DNA from: Pseudomonadota bacterium
GTDB taxonomy: Bacteria; Pseudomonadota; Alphaproteobacteria; Rhizobiales; Xanthobacteraceae
Assembly: GCA_023422775.1 (NCBI GenBank)
Contig: JAFAGM010000106.1
Coordinates: 1-57,790 of the forward strand
Direction: 5' to 3'
Length of the DNA: 57,790 nucleotides
Shown: piece after piece, positions 33,442 to 41,360 of the stretch
Layout: each line of letters starts with the position of its first letter
Numbering within the stretch: the first letter of the stretch is position 1
Notes under the pieces: model-generated
Database searches by the model: none
The model's input: the letters and a program-made list of their open reading frames with translations, nothing else
What the model was told of the DNA's origin: nothing
Made by a program: the position numbers and the translations under genes

Positions 33442-33468
33442 AGGCCGTTCGAAAGAGCGGCCTTTTCC
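33442..33468 (+). terminator. rho-independent terminator of nrdJ
   Basis: AGGCCGTTC, loop GAAA, GAGCGGCCT, then TTTCC: nine pairs with one G-U and a stable GNRA-type loop, 32 bases after the nrdJ stop. Confidence 0.9.
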
Positions 33469-33514
33469 TTACTGGCGCTTCTGACAACTGCTCGGTGTCG
33501 TTTGGAGAACATAG

Positions 33515-34183
33515 ATGCCAAACCAACATGTTTTGGCGAGAATGGCAGGTATTCAGTCTCAACTAATGGGCGCTCATCAAGCCAGCGCCCCAATGTCCAA
33601 CGCATCCAAGGGCGCAGAACGAGAAGCCTTTATCAATGGCTTCCTGGCAAATGTTCTGCCGCCAATTTACAGATTCGGCACAGGTGACGCGATAGACGTT
33701 GCTGGGCATCGAAGTGGCCAATTGGATGTGGTGGTCGAGTTTCCCTTCGGTCCTTCCTTGCCATCATTTGCCGGATCTACTCGCCTTTATCTTGCCGAAT
33801 CGATCGCATCTGTAATTGAGGTAAAATCAAGCTTGCCCTCCCAATGGTCAGAGGTACAAAGAACACTGGCTGCATTGCGCCCTCTCACTAAATCAGTCGG
33901 TGCAGCGATAACTATGGGAATGGCGCCTCCAACAGACGTTCCCTTATTTGTGGCGAGCTATACAGGTTGGAAAACGTCAGAGACGGTCAGACAGCACGTA
34001 ACGGATAATCCTGGTATCGACGGAATCCTGATCATCGATCAAGGAATCTTCGTGTCATCGGACCGCTTAGGCGGCATCGTCGCAACCGGCCCTTGGGCGC
34101 TGTGGGGTTTAATATGTTGTCTCCACACGATCACAAATTCTTTGCAAGCAGCATCGACTAATCCGATAAATTACGCAATTTAA
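33515..34183 (+). CDS. DUF6602 protein, PD-(D/E)xK nuclease-like
   Basis: 222 residues. The N-terminal 110 residues fit DUF6602: KGAEREAFINGFLANVLP (Glu35/Glu37), GTGDAIDVAGHRSGQLDVVV (Asp71) and VIEVKSSL (Glu102, Lys104). This order, E then D then ExK, is the pattern of restriction-endonuclease-like folds, so DNA or RNA cleavage is possible; it has not been shown. The gene is less GC-rich than its neighbours and uses more A/T-ending codons, a sign of transfer. It follows the nrdJ terminator and precedes a DUF4238 gene by 166 bases. A defence role is inferred, not seen. Confidence 0.75.
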   Translation: MPNQHVLARMAGIQSQLMGAHQASAPMSNASKGAEREAFINGFLANVLPPIYRFGTGDAIDVAGHRSGQLDVVVEFPFGPSLPSFAGSTRLYLAESIASVIEVKSSLPSQWSEVQRTLAALRPLTKSVGAAITMGMAPPTDVPLFVASYTGWKTSETVRQHVTDNPGIDGILIIDQGIFVSSDRLGGIVATGPWALWGLICCLHTITNSLQAASTNPINYAI

Positions 34184-34266
34184 GCTCTAAGAGATGTGCC
34201 GCGCGCTTAGCTTCCCTCAAGCGGGCCGTGCCTCCAGCAATACCCCGTTCTTTGCGGTCAAGTCGA

Positions 34267-34291
34267 CGGGTTACGCTTCGCTACTAACCCG
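34267..34291. repeat. hairpin repeat CGGGTTA...TAACCCG
   Basis: CGGGTTA (34267-34273), CGCTTCGCTAC loop, TAACCCG (34285-34291). The core TTACGCTTCGCT recurs at 35548-35559, bracketing the DUF4238 gene. Confidence 0.6.
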
Positions 34292-34349
34292 CCCTACTTG
34301 CTAATTCCCCTGCCGACGAGGATGCGAACATCTATCACGACTTTGCGGC

Positions 34350-35483
34350 ATGCCACACAATAAGAACCAACATTATGTCCCGCGATGCCTCCTCCGCCCC
34401 TTCACACTGGGGGGCGATGGCGCTGCTATCAACGTCTTCAATATTTCGCGCCAGCGACCGATTTGGAATGCACCGGTCAAAAGCCAGTGTTCTCGCGACT
34501 ATTTTTACGGTCACGATGGACAGATGGAATCCATTTTAGCCTCACTTGAAGGTGAGTTCGCGTCGATTCTGAAGAAATTGCAGGCGGGTCACATGCCTGA
34601 CGGCGGTGAAAAACATTGGCTGATGCTTTTTGTGCTTGTCCAATGGAGGCGTACCGCGGCGACAATTGAGGAGATGAAGCTGCAGCAGGATGACTTCAAG
34701 GACAAAGTCTTGGCGGAACACCAAGAGCAGCGTCACGAACTGGACTTGACCCACGACCAAGTCGTCGCAATCTCGATGAAGATGGGTTTTGAAATGCGGA
34801 ACTACACGCGCGATCTGAAAATATCGATCGTTCTGAACACGTCCCAGACTGATTTCATAATTTCCGACAACCCATCGGTACTCACAAACCGACTGCATCT
34901 GCAACGGTGGAACAATCGAAACTTTGGAGTATCCAATTCGGGAGCTATATTCTCGTTACCGCTCAGTCCGAAGCTTTCATTTATCGCCTATGATCGCGCT
35001 GCCTACACGATGTCAGGCTCCTCGAACTTCGTCGAGATGAAAAAAGAGACCGACGTATCGGCATTGAATGAGCTACAAGCGCTCTCCGCAGCCGAGAACA
35101 TTTATTTTTCGCAGCGCAGCGCCTCGGATAAGATTAGTGAATTGCTACGCGTCACCGCGGGTGAGCGGCAGGAAGCCACCTTCCGTAACACAATGTTGAT
35201 TCTGCATAGCGAAAACGAAGAGGGCAAGACTTATCGAGTCGCTAGGCCTGACGAACAAGGGGCGGCCAACCTAACTCATACAGAACTGCTGTCTCGGAAG
35301 CCGCGACGATGGCCATCACAATTAAGTTTTCGATCGAAAATAAAGACCTTTAGCAACGGTAGCAGCGTTGGCCATGTGAGAAAGGAAGAATGGCTCTCAA
35401 GTGACGAACGCCACCACCCATTTCGGTTCCGCCCGCGCGCGGATGCTCCCTCAGATTCCGACAAAGCTCGCAAGGCCGATTAG
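34350..35483 (+). CDS. DUF4238 domain protein
   Basis: 377-residue soluble protein. It begins with the DUF4238 signature NQHYVPRCLLRPFT (residues 6-19), continues with SRDYFYGHDGQMESILASLE, and shows the second conserved part FIISDNPSVLT and LPLSPKLSFIAYD in the middle. The C-terminal 80 residues are basic and of low complexity. The fold and activity of the family are not known; its members are often found singly in accessory regions. The gene is low in GC like the DUF6602 gene before it. The ATG at 34350 gives the family start. Confidence 0.85.
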   Translation: MPHNKNQHYVPRCLLRPFTLGGDGAAINVFNISRQRPIWNAPVKSQCSRDYFYGHDGQMESILASLEGEFASILKKLQAGHMPDGGEKHWLMLFVLVQWRRTAATIEEMKLQQDDFKDKVLAEHQEQRHELDLTHDQVVAISMKMGFEMRNYTRDLKISIVLNTSQTDFIISDNPSVLTNRLHLQRWNNRNFGVSNSGAIFSLPLSPKLSFIAYDRAAYTMSGSSNFVEMKKETDVSALNELQALSAAENIYFSQRSASDKISELLRVTAGERQEATFRNTMLILHSENEEGKTYRVARPDEQGAANLTHTELLSRKPRRWPSQLSFRSKIKTFSNGSSVGHVRKEEWLSSDERHHPFRFRPRADAPSDSDKARKAD

Positions 35484-35541
35484 CAGCAAGCTTAGGACAG
35501 ATTAGCCGAAGACTTAATCCGTCACTCCAAGCGACCAAGTC

Positions 35542-35567
35542 GGCGGATTACGCTTCGCTGAACCGCC
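35542..35567. repeat. hairpin repeat GGCGG...CCGCC
   Basis: GGCGG (35542-35546), then ATTACGCTTCGCTGAA, then CCGCC (35563-35567). Same core as the copy at 34267-34291, on the other side of the DUF4238 gene. Confidence 0.6.
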
Positions 35568-35585
35568 CTACTCGCTGGCCGGGGC

Positions 35586-35640
35586 ATTACGGTGCCAGTG
35601 CACTTAACTCCTAGGCAATTACGGTGACAGTGCACTCAAC
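35586..35640. repeat. two 23-bp near-identical direct repeats, 32-bp period
   Basis: ATTACGGTGCCAGTGCACTT plus AAC at 35586-35608 and ATTACGGTGACAGTGCACTC plus AAC at 35618-35640 differ at two positions. Each contains the palindrome AGTGCACT. Similar sequences are, from memory, found beside REP-associated (IS200-like) transposase genes, but no transposase is in this window. They mark the right edge of the low-GC patch. Confidence 0.6.
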
Positions 35641-35756
35641 CTCACAAAGCTAGGCAGCAAAGCCGCTTGGCATCACGTCTCCGGTTTCCCTTTTCGCTTG
35701 ATTTGCCCGGGCATGACTCTACGGTGCGCTCCGCTACGAGTGGAACGGGACCGATC

Positions 35757-36107
35757 ATGGACGATGCCACGAAATGCCCGGCATGCCATTCCGAGCATGC
35801 CTATCAGGATCGCGGCCTGTGGGCTTGCCCGGAATGCGCGCATGAATGGAGCGCCGAGGCGGCCGCAGCGGCGGAGGCCTCCCCTGAGCCCGGCGTCCGC
35901 GATATCAACGGCAATTTGCTGACCGATGGCGACAGCGTCATCGTCGTCAAGGACCTAAAGGTGAAGGGGTCGTCATCGGTCGTCAAAGGCGGCACCAAGG
36001 TCAGGAACATTCGGCTGACCGAGGGCTCGGACGGCCACAACATCGCCTGCAAGATCGACGGCATCGGCGCGATGAATCTGAAGTCGGAGTTCGTGAAGAA
36101 GGCCTAG
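35757..36107 (+). CDS. yjdM: YjdM/PhnA family zinc-ribbon protein
   Basis: 116-residue cytoplasmic protein of the YjdM (formerly PhnA) family. The N-terminal zinc ribbon is CPACHSEHAYQDRG followed by WACPECAHEW (two CxxC pairs, residues about 8-31). An Ala/Glu linker follows, then the KOW-like C-terminal domain with DGDSVIVVKDLKVKGSS and IGAMNLKSEFVKK. The ATG at 35757 follows AACGGGA; upstream in-frame starts add an unrelated 30 residues. Despite its old name the family is not required for phosphonate use; its role is uncertain. Confidence 0.9.
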   Translation: MDDATKCPACHSEHAYQDRGLWACPECAHEWSAEAAAAAEASPEPGVRDINGNLLTDGDSVIVVKDLKVKGSSSVVKGGTKVRNIRLTEGSDGHNIACKIDGIGAMNLKSEFVKKA

Positions 36108-36441
36108 CAAGCGCAGGACGATTAATTAGCAAGCGTAGGGCGGATTATCAGCTGAAGGCGTAATCCGCCTTGTTATTGTCGGTCATCGGCAGATCTCGCT
36201 ACACTAATCTAATTCTAAACCGCCCTGCTCGCTCGCTTTGGCTGAGCTCGCCTTGGTTGCAAATGAGAAAATTTCCTTTCATAGCTGCACGCTCAACATG
36301 CTTCGCTCCGCGCGGTGTTGCCGCACGCACACACGCTTGCTCTTAAATCGCATCGTCATCAGCGAAAGCGCCGCGCTGTCCACAGACTTGCCGCAAATGC
36401 GTGTGGAGCATTGATGGGGACCATTAGCCGAGTATCCATCC
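36108..36441. other. intergenic region between yjdM and BA14K gene
   Basis: 334 bases. Holds a terminator-like repeat at 36139-36169. The remainder shows no convincing gene; an AT-richer stretch around 36195-36225 (ACACTAATCTAATTCTAAA) could hold a promoter. Confidence 0.4.
36139..36175 (+). terminator. terminator-like hairpin of the repeat family
   Basis: GGCGGATTA (36139-36147), 13-base loop, TAATCCGCC (36161-36169), followed by TTGTTATTG. Perfect nine-base arms. It probably ends the yjdM transcript and belongs to the GGCGGATTA-type interspersed repeats. Confidence 0.6.
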
Positions 36442-37176
36442 ATGCGTTTGTCAGTTGTTTCGACCGCCGTCGCCGGGCGCGCCGGCGTTCTTTGTTGTGT
36501 TTTGTTTTTGGCGATGAGCGCGCAAGCGCTTGCGCAGACGTCGGCTTCGGACAGTCCGGGTCCGGCCGCGGCGCAGGCTTCCACGCCCGCGCAGGAACAG
36601 CCCGCGGCCGCTCCTCCGGCGGCCAGCGAAGAGAAGCCGGCTGCCGCGGACGACAAGTCCGCCGCGGTCGAGGAGAAGCCGGCGCCCGCCGAAGAGAAGC
36701 CGGCAATCGCGCAGGACAAGCCCACGGCGGTCGAGGAGAAGTCGGCGGCCACCGACGACAAGCCCGCCGTCGCCGAGCAGAAGCCCGCGCCTGCGGAAGA
36801 GAAGCCCGCCATTGCACAGGACAAGCCCGCAACCGTCGAGGCGAAGCCGGCCGCCGCGGACGCCAAGCCTGCCAGCGTCGAGCAGACGTCGGCCATCCCG
36901 GATGCGAAGCCTGCGGTTGTCGAGCAGAAGCCGACCGGGGAAACACCGACGGCTGCGCTCAGGAAACCCGCCGCGAAGCAGAAGTCCGCCGCCAGGCCAT
37001 CGAAAAGCGCTGTCCGCAGCAAGACGGCAGCGCGCAGCAAGCCGGTGCAATCAACAAAGTCAGCCTCGAAGCCGCGCGAGCGGACGCTCGTCATGCTCTG
37101 CACCCGCTTCCGCACCTACGATGCCACGTCCGGGACTTACCGGGGCTACGACGGCCAGACGCATGCCTGCCGATAG
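36442..37176 (+). CDS. BA14K family protein with Ala/Lys/Glu/Pro repeats
   Basis: 244-residue exported protein. A signal peptide (about 1-31, ending QALAQ) is followed by about 130 residues of imperfect repeats of the type xxVEEKPAPAEEKPAIAQDK, then a basic Lys/Ser/Ala stretch (about 165-215), and a C-terminal BA14K motif MLCTRFRTYDATSGTYRGYD then THACR. The repeat region should be extended and highly charged, so it may span the periplasm or cell wall with the lectin-like motif at the tip. It is the second BA14K protein in the window; the first (4589-5272) has a Gly-rich spacer instead. The ATG at 36442 starts MRLSVVSTAV. Confidence 0.8.
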   Translation: MRLSVVSTAVAGRAGVLCCVLFLAMSAQALAQTSASDSPGPAAAQASTPAQEQPAAAPPAASEEKPAAADDKSAAVEEKPAPAEEKPAIAQDKPTAVEEKSAATDDKPAVAEQKPAPAEEKPAIAQDKPATVEAKPAAADAKPASVEQTSAIPDAKPAVVEQKPTGETPTAALRKPAAKQKSAARPSKSAVRSKTAARSKPVQSTKSASKPRERTLVMLCTRFRTYDATSGTYRGYDGQTHACR

Positions 37177-37261
37177 GCGAACAAGCGACGACTGAGCGGA
37201 GCAAGTAGCCCGGACGATGCTTTGCATCGCCGGGCGAACCATGAGGCCACAGGCGGGCCTT

Positions 37262-37298
37262 CATCCTTCGAGACGCCGCTGCGCGGCTCCTCGGGATG
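37262..37298. repeat. interspersed repeat CATCC...GGATG
   Basis: CATCC (37262 region), TTCGAGACGCCGCTGCGCGG core, CTCCTCGGGATG. The TTCGAGACG and GCTCCTC parts recur at 40916-40959, so both belong to one family. An adjacent GCCCGGACGATGC/GCATCGCCGGGC palindrome lies at about 37209-37236. Confidence 0.6.
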
Positions 37299-37382
37299 AG
37301 GGTAAACGCGCGTGAAGCGGTAAGGCTGAGCTGTCCTGCTCGCTCTTAGCGAGGAGTCCGCTTCCGGGAAGAGCGGGAATAC

Positions 37383-38420
37383 CTACCTTGCGCCGGACTG
37401 GCCCAGGTCCTCGGCGCCGCCGTCGACCAGCGCCGGGCTGGCGACGGCCCCGGCGCCGGATGCGCGGCTGGGGACGAAGATGTCGTGCACCAGACCGAGT
37501 TTGCCAAGCCCCAGGATGATCAGGCCGTTGATGTCGATCTCGTACCAGGCGTGCGAAAGGTAGGCGTCGCGCGGAAAGCGGTGATGGTTGTTGTGCAGCC
37601 CCTCGCCGAAGGTGAGGATCGTGGTCACCAGTTCGTTGGTGGTGCCGTCAGGGGTTTCGAAGCGGCGGTAGCCGTAGCGGCCGTCGCTGTGGCAGACCGA
37701 GTTGACCAGCGAGGTGGCCATGGTCATGAGGTAGCTGCGGAACAGGCCGGCGAACAGGATGCAGCCGATCATCGTATGCACGCCGCCGAACGCGTAGCCG
37801 ATCGCGCCCGGGATGATCACCGCCGAGAGCGCGTACCAGTACCAGCGCGTGCGGGTGAAGAACATCGCGATCGGGTCGGCCAGGATATCCTTTGCGTAGT
37901 GTTCGCCATCGGTGGTCTCGTGGTCCCACACCCAGCCGCCCTGCGCATGCATCATCCCCTTGTAGAAGCTGACATGGGGCTCGCCCGCGCCGTCATAATA
38001 GGGACTGTGGACGTCGCCGGGCTTGTCGGAGTGCAGATGGTGCCGGCGATGGTTGGAGACCCATTTGAGCACCGAGCCCTGCACCGCCATCGTGGCGATC
38101 GCGGCGAGGATCGTCCGCATGACAGGGCCACAGCGGAAGCTGCGGTGGACGAAGTAGCGATGCATGAACCCGATGCCGATCGTGCTCATGATGAACGTGA
38201 AGGCGAAGACCGAAACCTCCACCCAGCCGATGCCTTGCCAGAACGCCCAGACCAGCGCCGCGATCGAACCTCCGACCATCAGGCCGAACGCGATGTAGGA
38301 ATCGCGAAACTTGGCCTCCACCAGCGGGCCGTCGACCACCACTCCCGGCGGCATTTTCCGGTCCGCCCCCACATCCGACGCCACGTCCTCAACAACGATC
38401 ATTTTACCTGATCCATTCAC
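37383..38420 (-). CDS. acyl-CoA/fatty acid desaturase
   Basis: 345-residue membrane di-iron enzyme that introduces a double bond into a fatty-acyl chain. Three His boxes are intact: HRYFVH (His87, His92), HRRHH (124-128) and HNNHH near residue 276. Four membrane helices lie around 42-62, 68-90, 195-215 and 220-240. The order and spacing match stearoyl-CoA/delta-9 desaturases of bacteria. Start may be the ATG at 38420 or that at 38402; both give the same domain. It stands alone and probably adjusts membrane fluidity. Confidence 0.92.
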   Translation of the reverse strand: MNGSGKMIVVEDVASDVGADRKMPPGVVVDGPLVEAKFRDSYIAFGLMVGGSIAALVWAFWQGIGWVEVSVFAFTFIMSTIGIGFMHRYFVHRSFRCGPVMRTILAAIATMAVQGSVLKWVSNHRRHHLHSDKPGDVHSPYYDGAGEPHVSFYKGMMHAQGGWVWDHETTDGEHYAKDILADPIAMFFTRTRWYWYALSAVIIPGAIGYAFGGVHTMIGCILFAGLFRSYLMTMATSLVNSVCHSDGRYGYRRFETPDGTTNELVTTILTFGEGLHNNHHRFPRDAYLSHAWYEIDINGLIILGLGKLGLVHDIFVPSRASGAGAVASPALVDGGAEDLGQSGAR

Positions 38421-38552
38421 GCAAAATTAACGCTACCGCGACGCAACCTACAGACGCTGGCTATTTCGAGCAAGGACCCGATCCGCCGCCGGCGCGCGGA
38501 GCCGACACGGGAATCACCTATGGTTAACAACCGGGAGTCGAACCAGGGCCAG

Positions 38553-38582
38553 CAACCCCATCCGCTACTTTGCATGGGGTTG
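38553..38582. repeat. perfect nine-base inverted repeat CAACCCCAT/ATGGGGTTG
   Basis: Arms at 38553-38561 and 38574-38582, loop CCGCTACTTTGC. Next to it on the minus strand is GGTTCGACTCCCGG, which resembles a tRNA T arm, but no tRNA can be folded. Probably an interspersed element of Rhizobiales genomes; it is in the gap between two minus-strand genes. Confidence 0.5.
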
Positions 38583-38663
38583 TTTTCGCGATTTTTGGTC
38601 CGGGCCCTGCGGATGAGCGAGCGCAGGGCGGATCGGCCAACCCGCCCTGTTCGCGGTCCATCC

Positions 38664-39377
38664 CTATCGCCGTGCGCCGTGCGGTCTCACCACGCCCTTC
38701 TTCCACAGTCGAAACCCGCCCTCGAACGCATTGGTGTTCTGGCCGAGGCGGACCTTGCGCGGCAGCTTCTCGATCTTGCCGGCATTGCCGCCGCCCAGCA
38801 TGACGTAATCCGGCTCCAGCGCAGCCAGCAGCCGCTTCAGCACGTCGTCGACCACGCGCTGCCACTTCTTCTTTCCCAGGCGCTTCAGCGCCGCGGCGCC
38901 GACGCATTGCTCGAACGTCCTGCCGTTGCGGTACGGCAAATGGGCCAGCTCCATCGGCTCCAGCACGCCGTCCACGATCATCGCGGAGCCAAGACCCGTG
39001 CCGAGACCGAGGAACAGCATCCGGCCGCCCTGGTAGCTTCCGACCGCCTGCATCAGCGCATCGTTGACGACCTTGGTCGGGCGGCCGAATGCCTTTTCGA
39101 AATTGAAACCGGCCCACCCCTGACCGAGATTGTGCGGCTCCGACAGGGGCCGGTTGTTGACCACGGGCCCCGGATAACCGATCGAGACGACGTCGTAGGA
39201 CCAGTCCTTCGTCAGCGCCTTGACCTGCCGCACCATCGCTCTCGCCGACAGATCGGGACCGGACGGAAACGCACGCCGCGTTCGCTCCTTGCTGGTCATG
39301 AACTTCACGCGCGATCCGCCGACGTCGATCGCCAGGATCGTTTTTCGCGATGCTCGCTTGCCGGTTTTCTTCGCCAT
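38664..39377 (-). CDS. ROK family kinase, polyphosphate glucokinase-like
   Basis: 237-residue cytoplasmic sugar kinase. The phosphate-binding start is AIDVGGSRVKF (about 15-25), then SIGYPGPVVN, the catalytic ND in KVVNDALMQAVG and the second phosphate loop FLGLGTGLGSAMI followed by EPMELAHLPY. Length and motif order are like actinobacterial polyphosphate glucokinase, which phosphorylates glucose from polyphosphate or ATP. The ROK zinc-binding cysteine cluster is absent, as in that subgroup. Phosphoryl donor and sugar are inferred. The N-terminus is basic (MAKKTGKRASRK). Confidence 0.85.
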   Translation of the reverse strand: MAKKTGKRASRKTILAIDVGGSRVKFMTSKERTRRAFPSGPDLSARAMVRQVKALTKDWSYDVVSIGYPGPVVNNRPLSEPHNLGQGWAGFNFEKAFGRPTKVVNDALMQAVGSYQGGRMLFLGLGTGLGSAMIVDGVLEPMELAHLPYRNGRTFEQCVGAAALKRLGKKKWQRVVDDVLKRLLAALEPDYVMLGGGNAGKIEKLPRKVRLGQNTNAFEGGFRLWKKGVVRPHGARR

Positions 39378-39556
39378 GTATTGACGCGCCTTGCGCTATC
39401 GGACCGGCCCGACTGTAGCCTATCGTCCTGCCGAGGTGGAGAAACAAACGACAGCAGGCTTTGTTCTCCATCCGACTCCATTTTGTTCGCAAGGAACGAA
39501 TCGGAGTCGTGAAAATCAGCGGGCGGCAATTCTTAACAATGCGTTTGCTGCGCGCC

Positions 39557-40477
39557 TCACCGCTGTCGCTGCGCCAGATAGAATCCGAACAGCACCGTCA
39601 CCAGTCCCACCGCCTGCAGCGCCGTCGGCGGCTCGCCGAGCAGTAGCCAGCCGGTGAGGATCGTCAGCGCCGGCACGGTCGCCGGAAACACCGCGGCGCG
39701 TGCGACGCCGATGGTCTGGATCGAGAACGCGAACAGATACAGCGCGGCGGGGCCGGCCAGAATGCCCTGCGCCAGCGCCTGCAGCGCGTTTTCAGCGAAG
39801 CCGAGGGCCGCCACGCGGGCGAAGCCACCAAAGGCTGCATAGAGCGGCAACAGCGCCAGCGACAGCACGCTGATGACGGTAGCCGCCGAGAACGCGTCGA
39901 CGCGCCAATGCCGCAGCAGCGTGCCGAACATCGCAAACATCAACCCGGTCAGCACGAACAGGAGATCGCCGAGCACGCCGTCCGCGCCGATATGCCCGAT
40001 CGACTCGGCGCCGATCACGGCCAGTCCGCCGACGATGACGACCGCCCCCATCACGCGCGAGGCCGGCACCCGCTCGCGCAAAAACAGTGCGGCAAGCAGC
40101 ACGCCGCCGAGCGTCGCGCTGGAAGGCTGGATCACGCTGCCATGGGCGAGCGGCACGAACAGAAAACCGGTATAGCTGATGAGCGACATCACCGGCCCGC
40201 CCAGCACCATCAGCACCAGTCCGCGGCCCCATCCGATGCCGCAGAGATTGCCGATGCCGGCGCGCAGCACGATCGGAATGAACACCAGCCCCGACCACAG
40301 GAAACGGTGCATCAGCAGATCCGGCGGCGTGAAGCCGACCTTCAGCCCGTGCCGTGTCGCGACGAAGCCGAGCGCCCAGAACAGCGCAGCCCCCGCGCCG
40401 CACGCGACCCCGAGCAGGGCCGGCTTCGCATCGGATTTTCTGGCTGGAGCATCGCCGCCGCGGGTCGGCCCGTTCAT
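39557..40477 (-). CDS. EamA/DMT family transporter
   Basis: 306-residue inner-membrane transporter with ten helices in two EamA repeats. Helix 1 has ALFWALGFVATRHGL, and the repeat ends are marked by LFLRERVPASRV and LLLGEPPTALQA. It is only distantly related to the other two EamA proteins in this window (no SVGWG or AWQIGLGC motif), so it is not part of that duplicate pair. The N-terminal 20 residues are hydrophilic. Substrate unknown. Confidence 0.87.
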   Translation of the reverse strand: MNGPTRGGDAPARKSDAKPALLGVACGAGAALFWALGFVATRHGLKVGFTPPDLLMHRFLWSGLVFIPIVLRAGIGNLCGIGWGRGLVLMVLGGPVMSLISYTGFLFVPLAHGSVIQPSSATLGGVLLAALFLRERVPASRVMGAVVIVGGLAVIGAESIGHIGADGVLGDLLFVLTGLMFAMFGTLLRHWRVDAFSAATVISVLSLALLPLYAAFGGFARVAALGFAENALQALAQGILAGPAALYLFAFSIQTIGVARAAVFPATVPALTILTGWLLLGEPPTALQAVGLVTVLFGFYLAQRQR

Positions 40478-40624
40478 CGCGGAGGCTTAGCGTGGCGCGC
40501 AAAACCACACAACCCACGCCCATGCAGGCCTCGTAAGGCGGATTGGCGTAGCATGGTCCGCCATCCACTCGCCACCGGACGGTACGTTACGCTAGGCTGA
40601 CCCACCCGACCCGAAAGGATCACC

Positions 40625-40798
40625 ATGAACGGAAATCGATATTACGGCGTTCGCGTCGAAGGCGCGAAATACGGCGTGGGCTTCGGCTCCGCGCTGGCGA
40701 TCGCGATCTCCTACACCAACAACCACTCGATCTTGTGGGCCATCATCCACGGGATTTTCGGCTGGCTCTACGTGATCTATTATGCGTTGTTCGGGTGA
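40625..40798 (+). CDS. 57-aa hydrophobic small protein
   Basis: Begins MNGNRYYGVRVEGAKYGVGF and continues with a hydrophobic, aromatic-rich segment (IHGIFGWLYVIYYALFG) that should cross or lie in the membrane. AAGGATC lies eight bases upstream of the ATG. Short, well-formed and preceded by a repeat-rich gap; it probably encodes a small inner-membrane protein of unknown function. Confidence 0.7.
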   Translation: MNGNRYYGVRVEGAKYGVGFGSALAIAISYTNNHSILWAIIHGIFGWLYVIYYALFG

Positions 40799-40915
40799 TG
40801 GCAGTCGCGTTAGCGGTCCCCGACCTCATCCTGAGGAGGCGCCAACGGGTCCGCGCGAAGCGCGGCCCGATGACAGGCTCCGCGCCGTCTCGAAGGATGA
40901 ATGGCACCAGCGGGG

Positions 40916-40959
40916 CCTCATGGTTCGAGACGCGCGAAGACGCGCTCCTCACCATGAGG
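40916..40959. repeat. interspersed palindrome CCTCATGGT/ACCATGAGG
   Basis: Perfect nine-base arms at 40916-40924 and 40951-40959, with TCGAGACGCGCGAAGACGCG between. A related degenerate copy (CCTCATCCTGAGGA ... CTCGAAGGATGA) lies just upstream at about 40823-40901. Same family as 37262-37298. Confidence 0.65.
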
Positions 40960-40980
40960 TTACTCGCTTCCCTGCTCAGC

Positions 40981-41250
40981 TCACGCCGCCTTCGCTTCCT
41001 TCTCGTCCGACGCCGTATCCATCGCCCGCATGTAGAGGTCGAGCAGGCTCTCGCGCTCGTCGCGCTCGTCCTCGTCCTGCTTGCGCAGCTTGATGATCTC
41101 CTTGAGGATCTTCACATCGAACCCTTCGCCCTTGGCCTCGGCAAAGACTTCCTTTTTCTGCTCGTTCAGCTCCTGCAATTCGCCGTCGATGTTCTCGACC
41201 CGCTCGACGAAAGAACGGATCTTGCCGCCGGGAATGGTGACGTCAGACAT
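40981..41250 (-). CDS. gapR: GapR-family DNA-binding protein (DUF2312)
   Basis: 89-residue nucleoid protein. GapR in Caulobacter binds over-twisted AT-rich DNA ahead of polymerases and helps replication and topoisomerases. The conserved part is RSFVERVENIDGE, VFAEAKGEGFDVKILKEIIKLRKQDEDER and LLDLYMRAM (residues about 12-76), which forms a coiled-coil clamp; the Lys/Arg-rich middle contacts DNA. The ATG at 41250 has GGGAGG upstream; an in-frame start at 41376 would add 42 foreign residues. It is divergent from pdxY. Bradyrhizobia may have more than one copy. Confidence 0.9.
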   Translation of the reverse strand: MSDVTIPGGKIRSFVERVENIDGELQELNEQKKEVFAEAKGEGFDVKILKEIIKLRKQDEDERDERESLLDLYMRAMDTASDEKEAKAA

Positions 41251-41360
41251 GGTGCCTCCCTGTTGAATGAGATCGTGAAAATGACCGCAAAGAAATAACC
41301 AATGTGTTAACCTCGGCAGGTTCCCATCCCGGCAAAAAAGATAATCCCAGACTTGCCCAC

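Noticed and set aside
33515..35483. Toxin-antitoxin pair
   Set aside because: Both proteins are larger than usual for such pairs, are 166 bases apart, and neither resembles a known toxin or antitoxin.
38521..38560. Possible tRNA 3' half on the minus strand (GGTTCGACTCCCGG)
   Set aside because: The T arm has a mismatch and no acceptor, D or anticodon arm can be formed around it. It is part of a repeat-rich gap.
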